From: Bacteroidota bacterium
Lineage (GTDB): Bacteria > Bacteroidota > Bacteroidia > AKYH767-A > 2013-40CM-41-45
Assembly: GCA_016713765.1 (NCBI GenBank)
Contig: JADJON010000001.1
Location: forward strand, 2,046,001 to 2,110,000
Length of the DNA: 64,000 bases
Direction of reading: 5' to 3'
Below are positions 1 to 10,610 of this stretch, one piece after another. Position 1 is the first letter of the stretch; each line of letters opens with the position of its first letter. The notes beneath the pieces are model-generated. The model was not told where the DNA came from and made no database searches. It saw nothing but the letters and a program-made list of their open reading frames with translations. The position numbers and the translations under genes were made by a program.

Positions 1-1
1 G

Positions 2-1249
<1,248 letters not shown>

Positions 1250-1258
1250 ACGGCTCCG

Positions 1259-2950
1259 CTACAACCTGACCAGCCTGGCTACACGGGTGGTCGTTCCGGA
1301 TTGAATGCTTAAGAGGTAAAGTCCGGGTGCCAGATTTCTGCCCGGGATGATCAGGTCTTTTCCAGACGTATCCGTCCATCGCTGCTGTTGGATGACAGCA
1401 CCTTGAAGGTCGGTCAGTTTCCACTCCAGCGGTTGATCGGGATTGGCCATGTGCAGCGTCCAGTCCGTTGAACTCGGATTCGGGTAAACAGCGAAGCCCT
1501 GATCCAGGAGATCGCGAACCTGCGTGGTGGCAGTATCGATAACCACAAACGAGGTCATCATCCCCATATCCTCGTGGGCAAGATTGTGACAATGGTACAT
1601 GTAGGGTGAGGTCACATCGGCATAATCCAGAAACCGCGTGATGATGGTGATGGAATCGCCCGGAACGATCAGGACCACATCCTTCGCTCCGCTCTCTTCG
1701 GGTGGCGGTGCCTGCCCGTTCTTTTCGAGGATGTAGAACTGCACATCGTGCGTATGCATGGGGTGCGCCATGTTTGAGGCGTTGGTCATGTACCACACTT
1801 CAATATCGCCCAGGCGCATCGTATCGTTGACAAAATTCATCGAGAACGTATTCCCGTCGAGGTAGAAATTGCCCATGCCCGGCATGCCCATCCCCGTGAT
1901 AGTCCGGTTGCGGATACGGTTGACATCATTCGGATTCCAAACGTATTGTGGAACCAAGGTAGCGGGAATGCTGGTCACTCCGCCGGTTCCGGGTCCCTGG
2001 ACGCGCAGTTTCAAGAGTGGGAAATCGACACGCTCGAGCGGGCCGGTACCCCCCATGCCCGCGCTCATGTTGCCGGGAATGGTGGTCGACATTTCCGTCG
2101 CATAGCTCATCAATTGCAGGGAGTCGCCCTGGAGACCGTTCAGATCGAGCAGGATCTCCGCGCGTTCGCCGTTGGAAAGCAGCAGTCGGCTGACGGTCAC
2201 CGGTGCAGCGAGCAAACCTCCATCGTTGCCAATGACCTGAAAGGTTCGGTTGTCCAGGAACCCAAGCTGGTAGACGCGGGCATTGGATCCGTTGAGTACG
2301 CGCAGCCGAACGATCCGGCTCGGCACATCCAGATAAGCATTCGGTACTCCGTTGATCATCATGGAGTCACCCAGTGCGGTAACCTCAAATTGTCCGGTTA
2401 CAGTATTCCATTTACGATCCTGCAATACGACCGGAAAATCATCGACACCATATTCACGCGGCAATGCCAGCGCGGCTTCCGCGGAATCCCGCACGATGAT
2501 GAATCCGGCCATGCCCATGGTGACCTGCGACTGGGTCATCATGTGCGGATGCGGATGATACCAATAGGTTCCGGCATTGTTGAGCACACGATAGGTCGCG
2601 TTCCACATCATACCCGGCATGATCTCCTGATAGGGCCCTCCGTCCATGTCACCCGGCACGTGCATGCCGTGCCAGTGCATCGTGGTCATCTCCTGAAGGT
2701 TGTTCATGACATCGATCGAAACGGTATCCCACTTCAGAAATTCCAGGGTCGGACCCAGAAATGATCCGTTTACCCCAAAGGTGCTGGTCCGCATTCCCGG
2801 ATAGAAGAAGACGGAGGAAGTATCGCAACTGAGACTGAAATTCTTTCCGCTGAGTAGCGGAGGAATCGGCATCGGATTGGACGTTTGAGCGTCCGCCAGC
2901 ACGGGTAGTAATAGAAGGAGCGTTAAAAGCCGGCGCAGGTCAGCATTCAT
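1259..2950 (-). CDS. Secreted multicopper oxidase with T9SS sorting domain
   Basis: Three-cupredoxin multicopper oxidase, a family that oxidises metals or phenolics with reduction of O2 to water. The reading frame extends to 3058, but the ATG at 2950 opens directly into a signal peptide (MNADLRRLLTLLLLLPVLADAQ region), so I use that start (563 residues). All copper-site motifs are intact: HWHG (His92, His94), WYHPHPH (about 132-136), HPMHTH (His396/399/401) and HCHxxxH with Met464 (His453, Cys454, His455, His459). Methionine-rich stretches such as EIMPGMMW and GMGMPGMG recall CueO/CopA-type copper oxidases. The last ~77 residues (VYPNPSS onward) are a type A Por sorting domain, so the product is probably exported across the outer membrane. 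The substrate cannot be told from sequence; copper or other metal detoxification is inference. Confidence 0.92.
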   Translation of the reverse strand: MNADLRRLLTLLLLLPVLADAQTSNPMPIPPLLSGKNFSLSCDTSSVFFYPGMRTSTFGVNGSFLGPTLEFLKWDTVSIDVMNNLQEMTTMHWHGMHVPGDMDGGPYQEIMPGMMWNATYRVLNNAGTYWYHPHPHMMTQSQVTMGMAGFIIVRDSAEAALALPREYGVDDFPVVLQDRKWNTVTGQFEVTALGDSMMINGVPNAYLDVPSRIVRLRVLNGSNARVYQLGFLDNRTFQVIGNDGGLLAAPVTVSRLLLSNGERAEILLDLNGLQGDSLQLMSYATEMSTTIPGNMSAGMGGTGPLERVDFPLLKLRVQGPGTGGVTSIPATLVPQYVWNPNDVNRIRNRTITGMGMPGMGNFYLDGNTFSMNFVNDTMRLGDIEVWYMTNASNMAHPMHTHDVQFYILEKNGQAPPPEESGAKDVVLIVPGDSITIITRFLDYADVTSPYMYHCHNLAHEDMGMMTSFVVIDTATTQVRDLLDQGFAVYPNPSSTDWTLHMANPDQPLEWKLTDLQGAVIQQQRWTDTSGKDLIIPGRNLAPGLYLLSIQSGTTTRVARLVRL

Positions 2951-3092
2951 GGGTGATGGATTAGGGGCGGTAAAGTAATTCAGGAATTCCGCTTTTGACA
3001 TGACATTTATCTGCTCTTTCCAGGTATTCACCGATTGATTACCAAATGTCGAGTTCATGTGAAATTCATCTGAAAATGACCTTTCTTCATCT

Positions 3093-3122
3093 TTTGGTAC
3101 CCGGTAGGGATTGCTAAATTTG
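3093..3122 (+). promoter_or_regulatory. Bacteroidota-type promoter for the PPIase gene
   Basis: TTTG at 3093-3096, 18 nt spacer, then TAAATTTG at 3115-3122, matching the phylum's -33 TTTG / -7 TAnnTTTG consensus. The start codon follows 23 nt after the -7 element. Confidence 0.7.
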
Positions 3123-3145
3123 CGCCGCTCAATTGTTTAACCAAA

Positions 3146-5104
3146 ATGAACCGTACAACCATCCTGTGTGCAGCCCTGCTGTTCCTTGGCAGCCTTGCCG
3201 CCGTAGCGCAGCAGAAGTCGGATGCCATTATTCTCAACATCGCCGGGGAGGATATTCCCAAGAGTGAGTTCGAGCGTGTGTTCAAGAAGAACAACACCAA
3301 GGACAATAACTATGACCAGAAAGCGGTCAATGATTACCTCCAGTTGTATATCAATTACAAGCTGAAGGTCCGTGAAGCGCTCGAACTTGGCATGGATACG
3401 GTCAAGTCGTTCGTAGATGAACTGGCCGGTTACCGTAAACAGTTGGCGCAACCTTACCTCGTCGACAAGCAGGTAAGCGAACAACTCATCCGCGAAGCCT
3501 ATGACCGGATGAAGACGGACCTGCGGGCCAGTCACATCCTGATCAAGTGCGACCAGAACGCGCTTCCGAAAGACACGCTTGAAGCCTTCAACAAGGCCAA
3601 CCGCATTCGTTCCGAGATACAGAAGGGAATGGATTTCACGGCTGCGGCTAAGAAATACTCCGAAGATCCCTCCGTGAAAGACAACGGCGGCGATCTGGGG
3701 TACTTTTCCGCGATGCAGATGGTCTATCCGTTCGAATCGGCTGCTTACAGCACCAAGGTAGGAGAGGTGTCTTCCGTTATCCGTACCCGTTTCGGCTATC
3801 ACATTGTCAAGGTCACCGACTCCCGCAGCGCTCAGGGTGAAGTGCACGTTGCCCACATCATGGTCAAACTTGCCGCCGGTGCCAAGGAAGAAGATTCCCT
3901 CAAAGCCACACAGAAGATCAACGAGATTGCCGGCAAGATCAAAGCCGGTGAGAAATTCGAAGACCTCGCGCGTCAGTTCTCCGACGACCAGAGTTCCTCC
4001 AAGGCCGGCGGAACGCTGCCCTGGTTTGGAACGGGACGCATGGTACCCGAATTTGAAAAGGCGGCCTTCGCGCTGAAGAATGCCGGTGACGTCTCCGAAC
4101 CGGTCCGTACTTCCTATGGCTGGCACATCATCAAGATGATGGAGCGCAAACCGCTCGCCTCGTATGAAGAAATGCAGAACGACCTGAAAGGGCGTGTGCA
4201 GAAAGATTCCCGCTCCGAACTGAGCAAGTCGTCCATGATCAACCGCGTCAAATCCAAGTACGCTTTCAAGGAGAATCCTAAAACGCGGGACGAATTCAAC
4301 AAGGTGGTCGACAGTACCCTGACCCAGGGAAAATGGACGGCCGATCGCGCCTCCGCTTTGAAGTCGGTGATGTTCTCCCTGGGCAACAAATCCTATACAC
4401 AACAGGATTTCGCAACCTACGTGGCCGATCACCAAAGCAAGCGCGGTGGTACCATCGCTCCTCAGGTCATGGTCAGCAATCTTTACAATGAATGGGTAAA
4501 CGAAAGTGTCCTGGCGTATGAGGAATCGAAATTGGATTCGCTGTATCCCGACTTCCGTAACCTGATGCAGGAATACCGCGATGGTATCCTGCTGTTCGAA
4601 TTGACCGACAAGAAGGTGTGGTCGAAAGCCGTGAAGGATACCGCGGGTCTTAAGTCGTTCTATGAAGCGAACAAGACCAAATATCCCTGGCCGGACCGGC
4701 TCGACGCTACGATCTATACCTGCGCCAATGCCGATATCGCCAAGCAGGTGCACAAGTTGATGAAAACGGTCGATGATGTCGATACGCTTATGTCACGGAT
4801 CAACAAGACCTCGCAACTCAATCTCCAGGTCAAGACCGGAAAATTCGCCAAAGGCGACAATGATGTTATCGATAAGATCGAGTGGAAGAAGGGCTTGTCG
4901 AAGGATATGCCGCACAATAACCAGGTGGTGTTCGTGGACGTTCATAACGTCCTGCCCGCTGGTCCAAAGTCCCTCGACGAAGCTAAGGGCCTCGTAACCG
5001 CCGATTACCAGAGCTCGCTGGAAAAGGAATGGATCGAGCAATTGCGCTCGAAGTATGCTGTCAAGATCAACCAGGATGTTGTAGATTCCGTGGCCAACAA
5101 GTGA
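3146..5104 (+). CDS. Periplasmic peptidyl-prolyl isomerase with two parvulin domains
   Basis: Folding chaperone/PPIase of the periplasm, 652 residues. A signal peptide is visible (MNRTTILCAALLFLGSLAAVAQQ region, cleavage about residue 22). A SurA-N-like helical part is followed by two PpiC/parvulin domains at about 127-225 (RASHILIK ... GGDLGYFS ... FGYHIVKV) and 232-333 (VAHIMVKL ... GTLPWFGTGRMV ... YGWHIIKM). The remaining ~320 residues are a helical region with no motif I recognise, longer than in SurA itself. It is the first of three consecutive genes for PPIase-type proteins; they probably serve outer-membrane protein maturation together. Which parvulin domain is active cannot be judged here. 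Confidence 0.93.
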   Translation: MNRTTILCAALLFLGSLAAVAQQKSDAIILNIAGEDIPKSEFERVFKKNNTKDNNYDQKAVNDYLQLYINYKLKVREALELGMDTVKSFVDELAGYRKQLAQPYLVDKQVSEQLIREAYDRMKTDLRASHILIKCDQNALPKDTLEAFNKANRIRSEIQKGMDFTAAAKKYSEDPSVKDNGGDLGYFSAMQMVYPFESAAYSTKVGEVSSVIRTRFGYHIVKVTDSRSAQGEVHVAHIMVKLAAGAKEEDSLKATQKINEIAGKIKAGEKFEDLARQFSDDQSSSKAGGTLPWFGTGRMVPEFEKAAFALKNAGDVSEPVRTSYGWHIIKMMERKPLASYEEMQNDLKGRVQKDSRSELSKSSMINRVKSKYAFKENPKTRDEFNKVVDSTLTQGKWTADRASALKSVMFSLGNKSYTQQDFATYVADHQSKRGGTIAPQVMVSNLYNEWVNESVLAYEESKLDSLYPDFRNLMQEYRDGILLFELTDKKVWSKAVKDTAGLKSFYEANKTKYPWPDRLDATIYTCANADIAKQVHKLMKTVDDVDTLMSRINKTSQLNLQVKTGKFAKGDNDVIDKIEWKKGLSKDMPHNNQVVFVDVHNVLPAGPKSLDEAKGLVTADYQSSLEKEWIEQLRSKYAVKINQDVVDSVANK

Positions 5105-5128
5105 TCCGGCCTTCCAATATTACCCGCA

Positions 5129-5159
5129 CGATGGCGTTCCCATTACAGGAGCGCCATCG
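5129..5159 (+). terminator. Strong hairpin between the PPIase and lipoprotein genes
   Basis: An 11-bp stem (5129-5139 with 5149-5159, core CGATGGCG/CGCCATCG, one T-G pair) with a 9-nt loop. The following GCGTTTCTG is only weakly T-rich, so this may be a partial terminator, an attenuator or an mRNA-stability element setting relative levels of the two genes. Confidence 0.45.
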
Positions 5160-5178
5160 GCGTTTCTGAATCCACCCG

Positions 5179-6054
5179 ATGTTGTCACCAAAGCTCCGCC
5201 TCATCCTGCCGCTTGCAGCTCTCCTGATGCTTCAGGGGACCGGATGCAAGTACTTTTCAGGAAGGAAGTCTGACAACCCGGGTGAAGGGGCCATAGCACG
5301 GGCGTTCGACCGCTACCTCTTTCCGGAAGACCTCGAAGGGGTCGTCCCGGTCGGCGCCTCCCGCGACGATAGCACGGCCGCGACGACTGCGTACGTGGAG
5401 AACTGGATCCGGCAACAGACCGTCTTGCACCTGGCGGAAGAACACCTGGATGACGAACAGAAGGAAGTCGAGCAGAAACTGGAGGATTATCGACGTTCGC
5501 TGCTCATTCATGCCTACGAAGCGGAATTGGTCCGCCAGAAACTCGATACCAACGTGACCGAGGAAGAGATCGAGGCATACTACCAACAGAATAAGAAGAA
5601 CTTCGAACTGCGCGACAACATCATCAAGGTTGTTTACCTCAAACTCCCCAGGAAGGCGCCGAAAATCGGAAAGGTCCGCGACCTGTTCTCCAGCACTCGT
5701 CCGCGCGACCGGGAAGCGCTGGCCGACTACTGCCGGCAATACGCAGTCAACTACTTCCTGGACGACTCGACCTGGCTCTTGTTCGATGACCTGTTGAAAG
5801 AGATTCCGATCAAAACCTACGATAAGGAACAGTTCCTGCAGAATAACCGGAACATTGAGATCGAGGACTCCACGAACATCTATCTGGTCTCCATTCGCGG
5901 ATTCATGATCAAGAACAGTACCTCGCCGCTCAGCTTCGAGCGAAACAACATCCGGACGCTGATCATCAACGAACGGAAACTCAAATTGATCGGAGAAATG
6001 GAGCAGCAGGCCTATGAAGAGGCCCGTAAGAATGGGAAGGCCGAAGTCTATTAA
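5179..6054 (+). CDS. SurA-N-like lipoprotein lacking a parvulin domain
   Basis: A 291-residue predicted lipoprotein: lipobox LQGTGC with Cys at about residue 23. The body is mostly charged helices (residues ~80-150, with EEEIEAYYQQNKKNF, a stretch typical of the SurA/PrsA N-domain linker). It then continues into a region without the HILIK or GFH motifs of parvulins. It therefore looks like a chaperone-only relative of its two neighbours, anchored in a membrane. It lies between the two-domain PPIase and SurA, 18 bp before the latter, the arrangement seen in many Bacteroidota. Function as a holdase or partner of SurA is inference. Confidence 0.8.
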   Translation: MLSPKLRLILPLAALLMLQGTGCKYFSGRKSDNPGEGAIARAFDRYLFPEDLEGVVPVGASRDDSTAATTAYVENWIRQQTVLHLAEEHLDDEQKEVEQKLEDYRRSLLIHAYEAELVRQKLDTNVTEEEIEAYYQQNKKNFELRDNIIKVVYLKLPRKAPKIGKVRDLFSSTRPRDREALADYCRQYAVNYFLDDSTWLLFDDLLKEIPIKTYDKEQFLQNNRNIEIEDSTNIYLVSIRGFMIKNSTSPLSFERNNIRTLIINERKLKLIGEMEQQAYEEARKNGKAEVY

Positions 6055-6060
6055 AACCCG

Positions 6061-6068
6061 TATTTTTG
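6061..6068 (+). promoter_or_regulatory. -7 element TATTTTTG abutting surA
   Basis: Exact match to TAnnTTTG, only 4 nt before the surA ATG at 6073. If used, transcription would begin at or next to the start codon, giving a leaderless or near-leaderless mRNA. No clear -33 element is visible. Confidence 0.5.
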
Positions 6069-6072
6069 CTCC

Positions 6073-7431
6073 ATGACCTGTCGACGAACCGGTATTGCCG
6101 CCTGGCTGATACTCTTGACTGTTTTTCTGCATTCCACTTTGAGCCGGGCTCAGACCTTGATCGACCAGGTGGTGGCCACCGTCGGCAATCAGATCATCCT
6201 GCGTTCGGATATCGAAAAGCAATACATGCAATACCTCGCCCAGGGCGGGGAAGCGGCTGAAGAAGCCCGCTGCGGGATCTTTGACCAATTGATCCTTTCC
6301 AAACTTATGGTGAACCAGGCGGCCATTGACAGCGTCGATGTGCCGGAAGCCCAGGTGGAGAGTGAACTGGACCGCCGGATGCGTTTCTACGTGCGGCAGA
6401 TCGGTTCCGAACAGAAACTGGAAGAGTATTTTAAGACGACCATCCGTCAGCTCAAAGTCGAATTGCGCGACATGATTCGTGATCAATTGCTGGTGCAGAC
6501 CATGCAGGGAAAAATCACCAAGGATGTGACCGCCACGCCGAACGATGTTCGGGAGTACTTTAACTCCATTCCTCCCGACAGCCTGCCGTATATCGATGCT
6601 GAACTGGAAGTGGCGCAGATCGTGCGCCGTCCTCCGGTCAGCGATGCTGAACGAAAAGCGGTTCGTTCCCGACTCGAAGAATTCCGGAAGAAGATACTGG
6701 CCGGCGAAGATTTCGCCGTGTATGCCGCGCTTTACTCACAGGACCCCGGTTCAGCGAAAAAGGGTGGGGAACTCGGCTTCTTCGAGCGCGGTACGATGGT
6801 GCCGGAGTTCGAAGCAACGGCCTTTAACCTGAAACCCGGCGAGATAAGCCCGATCATCGAGACCAAGTTCGGTTTTCACGTCCTGCAACTGGTAGAGCGC
6901 AGGGGAGACCAGATCAATGTTCGCCACATTCTCCTCGTTCCAAAGACCGGCGATGACGATCTGATCAAGTGTGTCAATACCCTCGATTCGATCCGGCAGC
7001 AGATCAACAAAGGATCGATTACCTTCGAAGATGCGGCCTTGAAATTCTCCGACGATGAAGATACCCGCAACAACGGCGGTCTCATGATCAATCCGGAGAC
7101 CAACACGACCCGCCTTTCTCCCGATAAGATCGATCGCCTGCTGTTCTTCCAGGTAGACACGCTTCCGACCGGCCGCATCTCACCGCCACTCATGATGAAC
7201 AATGCGGATGGTAAGACGGCTTATCGTATCGTGATGGTCAAGACCCGTACGAAGCCGCACCAGGCGAATCTCCGGGACGATTATCAGAAGATCCAGGAAG
7301 TGGCGCTGTCGGAAAAGCAGGCGAAAGTGCTCAGCGACTGGGTGGATAAGAAACGCAAATCCACCTACATCAACATCAACCCCGAATTCTCCTCCTGCCA
7401 GGAATTGCAGCACTGGCAGACCGGACAATGA
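6073..7431 (+). CDS. surA: SurA-type periplasmic chaperone / peptidyl-prolyl isomerase
   Basis: Periplasmic chaperone for outer-membrane barrel proteins, 452 residues, close to the family's usual length. Signal peptide to about residue 26 (STLSRAQ). The SurA N-domain begins with the diagnostic LIDQVVATVGNQIILRSDIE region (residues 29-48). Two parvulin domains follow at about 175-276 (GGELGFFERGTMVPEF, FGFHVLQLVE) and 282-390 (VRHILLVP ... NNGGLMI). The second is more divergent: it lacks the GFH-type end motif, as in many SurA proteins where one domain is inactive. The C-terminal segment after 395 would complete the chaperone core. It is third in the folding cluster and is followed after 34 bp by a MoxR ATPase gene. 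Confidence 0.93.
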   Translation: MTCRRTGIAAWLILLTVFLHSTLSRAQTLIDQVVATVGNQIILRSDIEKQYMQYLAQGGEAAEEARCGIFDQLILSKLMVNQAAIDSVDVPEAQVESELDRRMRFYVRQIGSEQKLEEYFKTTIRQLKVELRDMIRDQLLVQTMQGKITKDVTATPNDVREYFNSIPPDSLPYIDAELEVAQIVRRPPVSDAERKAVRSRLEEFRKKILAGEDFAVYAALYSQDPGSAKKGGELGFFERGTMVPEFEATAFNLKPGEISPIIETKFGFHVLQLVERRGDQINVRHILLVPKTGDDDLIKCVNTLDSIRQQINKGSITFEDAALKFSDDEDTRNNGGLMINPETNTTRLSPDKIDRLLFFQVDTLPTGRISPPLMMNNADGKTAYRIVMVKTRTKPHQANLRDDYQKIQEVALSEKQAKVLSDWVDKKRKSTYININPEFSSCQELQHWQTGQ

Positions 7432-7465
7432 TCCCCGCCGCAGCCAACGAGACCCCTGACAACTT

Positions 7466-8434
7466 ATGAAGCAGTATTCAAGCGATGTAGAAGCCGTACA
7501 AGACCTGGTTGCCAAATACCGGGAACTTCGGTCGGAGATCGGCAAAGTGATCATCGGTCAAGATGAAGTCGTACGCGATGTCATCATCTCCATCTTCAGC
7601 CGCGGCCACTGTCTGCTCGTCGGTGTTCCGGGACTTGCCAAGACGCTGCTGGTAAACACCATCGCCCGCTCACTCGGCCTCACGTACAACCGCATCCAGT
7701 TCACACCCGACCTGATGCCTTCCGATATCATTGGTACGGAGGTATTGGACGAGAACCGTCAATTTCGATTTATCAAAGGCCCGTTATTCGCCAACATCAT
7801 CCTCGCCGACGAGATCAACCGTACGCCTCCAAAAACGCAAAGCGCGTTACTCGAGTCCATGCAGGAGTACGCGGTCACAGCCGCCGGAAAACGCTACCCC
7901 TTGGATCAGCCTTTCTTCGTACTCGCTACGCAGAACCCGATCGAACAGGAGGGGACCTATCCGCTCCCCGAAGCGCAACTCGACCGATTCATGTTCAATG
8001 TGCTGTTGACGTACCCGGCATTCGAGGAAGAGGTGACCGTTGTGAAGAATACGACCAGTAACTACTCACCGGAGTTGAAACCCGTGCTGAACGGTGAAGA
8101 GATTCGTTTCTTTCAGGAGCTCGTTCGGCGGATACCGATCCCGGATAACGTACTCCAGTACGCGGTGACCCTGGCTGCCAAAACCCGACCGAATACACCG
8201 GCTGCCACGGCTCAGGTGAACCAATACGTTTCCTGGGGTGCCGGCCCCCGGGCTTCCCAATACCTGGTGATAGGAGCCAAGTGCCATGCGGCGCTTAACG
8301 GCAAGTTTTCACCCGATGCGGAAGATGTACGCGCGGTTGCTGTCCCGATCCTGCGCCACCGGATCGTTCGGAACTACCGGGCGGAAGCCGATGGTATTTC
8401 CGTCGAAGCGATCATCGAAGGCCTGCTGAAATGA
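7466..8434 (+). CDS. MoxR-family AAA+ ATPase
   Basis: AAA+ ATPase of the MoxR branch, 322 residues, usual length. Walker A GVPGLAKT (residues 53-60; Ala replaces the usual Gly before Lys, as in other MoxR proteins), Walker B IILADEIN (111-118), sensor 1 LATQNP (153-158), followed by the MoxR-typical EQEGTYPLPEAQLDRF. The lid domain fills the C-terminal third. MoxR proteins act as chaperones assembling or activating VWA-domain proteins, usually encoded alongside. Here the next gene is mutS2 on the opposite strand, so no VWA/DUF58 partner is adjacent. Its position directly after surA is conserved in the phylum, which hints at an envelope role, but its client is unknown. Confidence 0.93.
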   Translation: MKQYSSDVEAVQDLVAKYRELRSEIGKVIIGQDEVVRDVIISIFSRGHCLLVGVPGLAKTLLVNTIARSLGLTYNRIQFTPDLMPSDIIGTEVLDENRQFRFIKGPLFANIILADEINRTPPKTQSALLESMQEYAVTAAGKRYPLDQPFFVLATQNPIEQEGTYPLPEAQLDRFMFNVLLTYPAFEEEVTVVKNTTSNYSPELKPVLNGEEIRFFQELVRRIPIPDNVLQYAVTLAAKTRPNTPAATAQVNQYVSWGAGPRASQYLVIGAKCHAALNGKFSPDAEDVRAVAVPILRHRIVRNYRAEADGISVEAIIEGLLK

Positions 8435-8459
8435 TTCTGGTGTAGCGCGATCGGCCCTG

Positions 8460-10547
8460 CTATGACGGGTCCGTGACCAGTTCCAGGTTCTCCAGACTGA
8501 CGCTTGCGCGAAGGTTGCCAAAGCTGACGAAGACCACATCCTTCCGGATCTCTTCTACGATCCCTACCTGACGACTTTTCATCATCCGTACGGAGCTCCC
8601 GACGCGTATTTCTTTACGCAGTCGATCGAGTAGCGCTGCCTTTCGTTTGGCGACTTTTTCCGGTGTGTGTTCCGCGGCTTTCTTTTTCTTTTCCGCGGTC
8701 ATGTTGCCTACGAATTTCTTGATGACCTGTTTTTTGTCCTTCGATTTTTCCCATTCTTCCGCGAACGACTGCATCTTGCGGCCAAGTTCCGCAAGCTTGC
8801 GGAGTTCTTCGCGTTTGGATTTGTCGCGCTCCATCCGTTCTTCGAGCTGCTGACTGAGTTGCTCAAATCGTTGCCCGGCAACATCGGTTCGTTGCTTGCG
8901 ACGTTCCAACTCCGCCACTTCCCGCTCAAGAGCGGATTTTTGCCGGTGGAGATCGGCCAGCAGGTTGTTGAGCCGCAATTTCTCCTTCTGGACTTTTTTC
9001 TTCGCGCGGTTCAGCACATGTTCCGGTAAACCGATCCGCTCGGCTACTTCAAAGGTGTAACTGCTTCCGGGTTGCCCGACGATCAGTTGGTACCGTGGTT
9101 GAAGGGTTTCCGGTTCGAACAACATGGATGCGTTCATCACGCCGTCCAGACGGTCGGCCAGCAGCTTGATGTTGGTGTAGTGCGTCGTAAAGACACCGAA
9201 TGCCTTGCGTCGGTTGATCTCCTCCAAAACGACTTCCGCGATCGCGCCGCCCAATTCAGGGTCGGTACCCGTGCCGAATTCATCGATCAGGACCAACGAA
9301 CGGTTGTTGGCCATACGTAAAAAGTGATTCATCCGGATCAACCGGCTGCTATACGTACTCAGCGCGTATTCGATCGACTGACTATCGCCGATATCAGCCA
9401 GCAGGTGTCGGAACAGTCCCATTTCAGAACCCTCCTTCACGGGTACCAGCAGGCCGCTTTGCAACATGAGTTGCAGGAGGCCAACGGTTTTCAACGTGAT
9501 GGACTTCCCGCCTGCATTCGGGCCGCTGATGATCAGAATACGTTTCTCGGCATCCAGCTCCAGGTTGAGCGGAATCACGCTTTTCCCGAGCGCCTTGTTT
9601 TTAAGAAACAACAGGGGATGGAGCGCGCCCACCAGCCGGATCGACGGATGATCGGAAATGCCCGGCAGGATCGCGCCGATATCGAGTGCGAAATAGGCCT
9701 TAGCCCGCAGCAGATCGAAGCGCGTCAGCAGGTCATGATAAGCCAGGATCAAAGCGGAATGGGGCCTCAGCCGATCCGTCAATTCCCGCAGTAGGCGCAG
9801 AACCTCGCTTCGTTCGTCCTGTTCCAGTTCGGCTATCGAATTGTTGAGTTCTACCAGTGCTTCCGGCTCGATGAAGGTGGTCCTTCCCGTATCACTCTTC
9901 CCATGGATGATCCCCCGGATGTCACGCTTGTGCTCCGATGGGACGGCCAGTACCCGACGTTCGTTGTAGAAATTCTCTTCATTTTCCCGCAACCATCCGC
10001 GCTTCTTCAGATCGTTGATGAATGAACGGAACCGTTTGTCCGCTTCCCGGCGTTGCGAAGACAACAACCCCCGGATTTCCATCAACGTGTCCGACGCATT
10101 GCTTTTGACCTGGCCCTGCGCATCAATGATCGCGTCGATCGGATCAACTACCGCTTTCGTCTCCTTGATTGGTGCACACAACTTCAACAGCGCAGGAAAG
10201 GACACCTGCCGCTCTTTCAAAAACCGTAACAAACTGTTGACGGTTATAGAGGCCGATCGTATTCTGGAAAATTGCGCTTCGGATAGCACGCTGCCGGCTT
10301 TCCCCAACAACTGTGCTTCGGAAATGAAGTCATCGAAATACAGGTCCGGGAAATAACCCTGGTGCGCGAGGGTATGCCGGAACTCCTCAACCTGGCGGAG
10401 ACTGGCCAGCAAGACTTCCTTGTGTTCGATCGGGTGGATGGAGCGTGCAAGCTGACGGGAGGAGCCATTGCGGCAGCGCTGTTCGACCTGGTCCAGGACC
10501 CGGTCGAATTCAAAAAGCTGGGGAGTATCCTCCGGATAGAATTGCAC
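8460..10547 (-). CDS. mutS2: MutS2-family ATPase without Smr domain
   Basis: MutS homologue of the MutS2 type (anti-recombination and/or ribosome-collision rescue), 695 residues from a GTG start. Helical core domains precede the ATPase: Walker A GPNAGGKS (342-349), ADIGDSQSIE (384-393), Walker B LVLIDEFGTGTDP (418-430) and FTTHYTNIK. A long charged coiled coil runs from about 515 to 635, and a short basic KOW-like end (about 640-695, GSSVRMMKSRQVGIVEEI) follows. Typical MutS2 is about 780 residues and ends in an Smr nuclease domain, which is absent here: the stop comes right after the KOW-like segment. A GACTTTTG sequence 4 nt upstream of the GTG resembles a -7 element. It is divergent from the flavoprotein gene. 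Confidence 0.92.
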   Translation of the reverse strand: MQFYPEDTPQLFEFDRVLDQVEQRCRNGSSRQLARSIHPIEHKEVLLASLRQVEEFRHTLAHQGYFPDLYFDDFISEAQLLGKAGSVLSEAQFSRIRSASITVNSLLRFLKERQVSFPALLKLCAPIKETKAVVDPIDAIIDAQGQVKSNASDTLMEIRGLLSSQRREADKRFRSFINDLKKRGWLRENEENFYNERRVLAVPSEHKRDIRGIIHGKSDTGRTTFIEPEALVELNNSIAELEQDERSEVLRLLRELTDRLRPHSALILAYHDLLTRFDLLRAKAYFALDIGAILPGISDHPSIRLVGALHPLLFLKNKALGKSVIPLNLELDAEKRILIISGPNAGGKSITLKTVGLLQLMLQSGLLVPVKEGSEMGLFRHLLADIGDSQSIEYALSTYSSRLIRMNHFLRMANNRSLVLIDEFGTGTDPELGGAIAEVVLEEINRRKAFGVFTTHYTNIKLLADRLDGVMNASMLFEPETLQPRYQLIVGQPGSSYTFEVAERIGLPEHVLNRAKKKVQKEKLRLNNLLADLHRQKSALEREVAELERRKQRTDVAGQRFEQLSQQLEERMERDKSKREELRKLAELGRKMQSFAEEWEKSKDKKQVIKKFVGNMTAEKKKKAAEHTPEKVAKRKAALLDRLRKEIRVGSSVRMMKSRQVGIVEEIRKDVVFVSFGNLRASVSLENLELVTDPS

Positions 10548-10594
10548 GGTGCAAAAGTCGCGATTTTCAGCGTCAGGCGGTGCCGGATCGCTTG

Positions 10595-10602
10595 TATTTT
10601 CG
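10595..10602 (+). promoter_or_regulatory. -7-like element TATTTTCG before the HI0933-type gene
   Basis: TAnnTTTG with one change (TTCG), 8 nt upstream of the ATG at 10611, in the 63-bp divergent gap to mutS2. Confidence 0.4.
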
Positions 10603-10610
10603 TTGTCCTT

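Noticed and set aside
2951..3058. 36-residue N-terminal extension of the multicopper oxidase
   Set aside because: It would put a polar segment before a perfect signal peptide.
3137..4753. 538-residue open frame on the minus strand
   Set aside because: Antisense to the two-parvulin PPIase; no domain, and such long shadows are expected opposite GC-rich codons.
10362..10610. N-terminal extension of the HI0933-type protein
   Set aside because: The stretch is antisense to the mutS2 5' end and has no homology character; the Rossmann motif begins right after the ATG at 10611.
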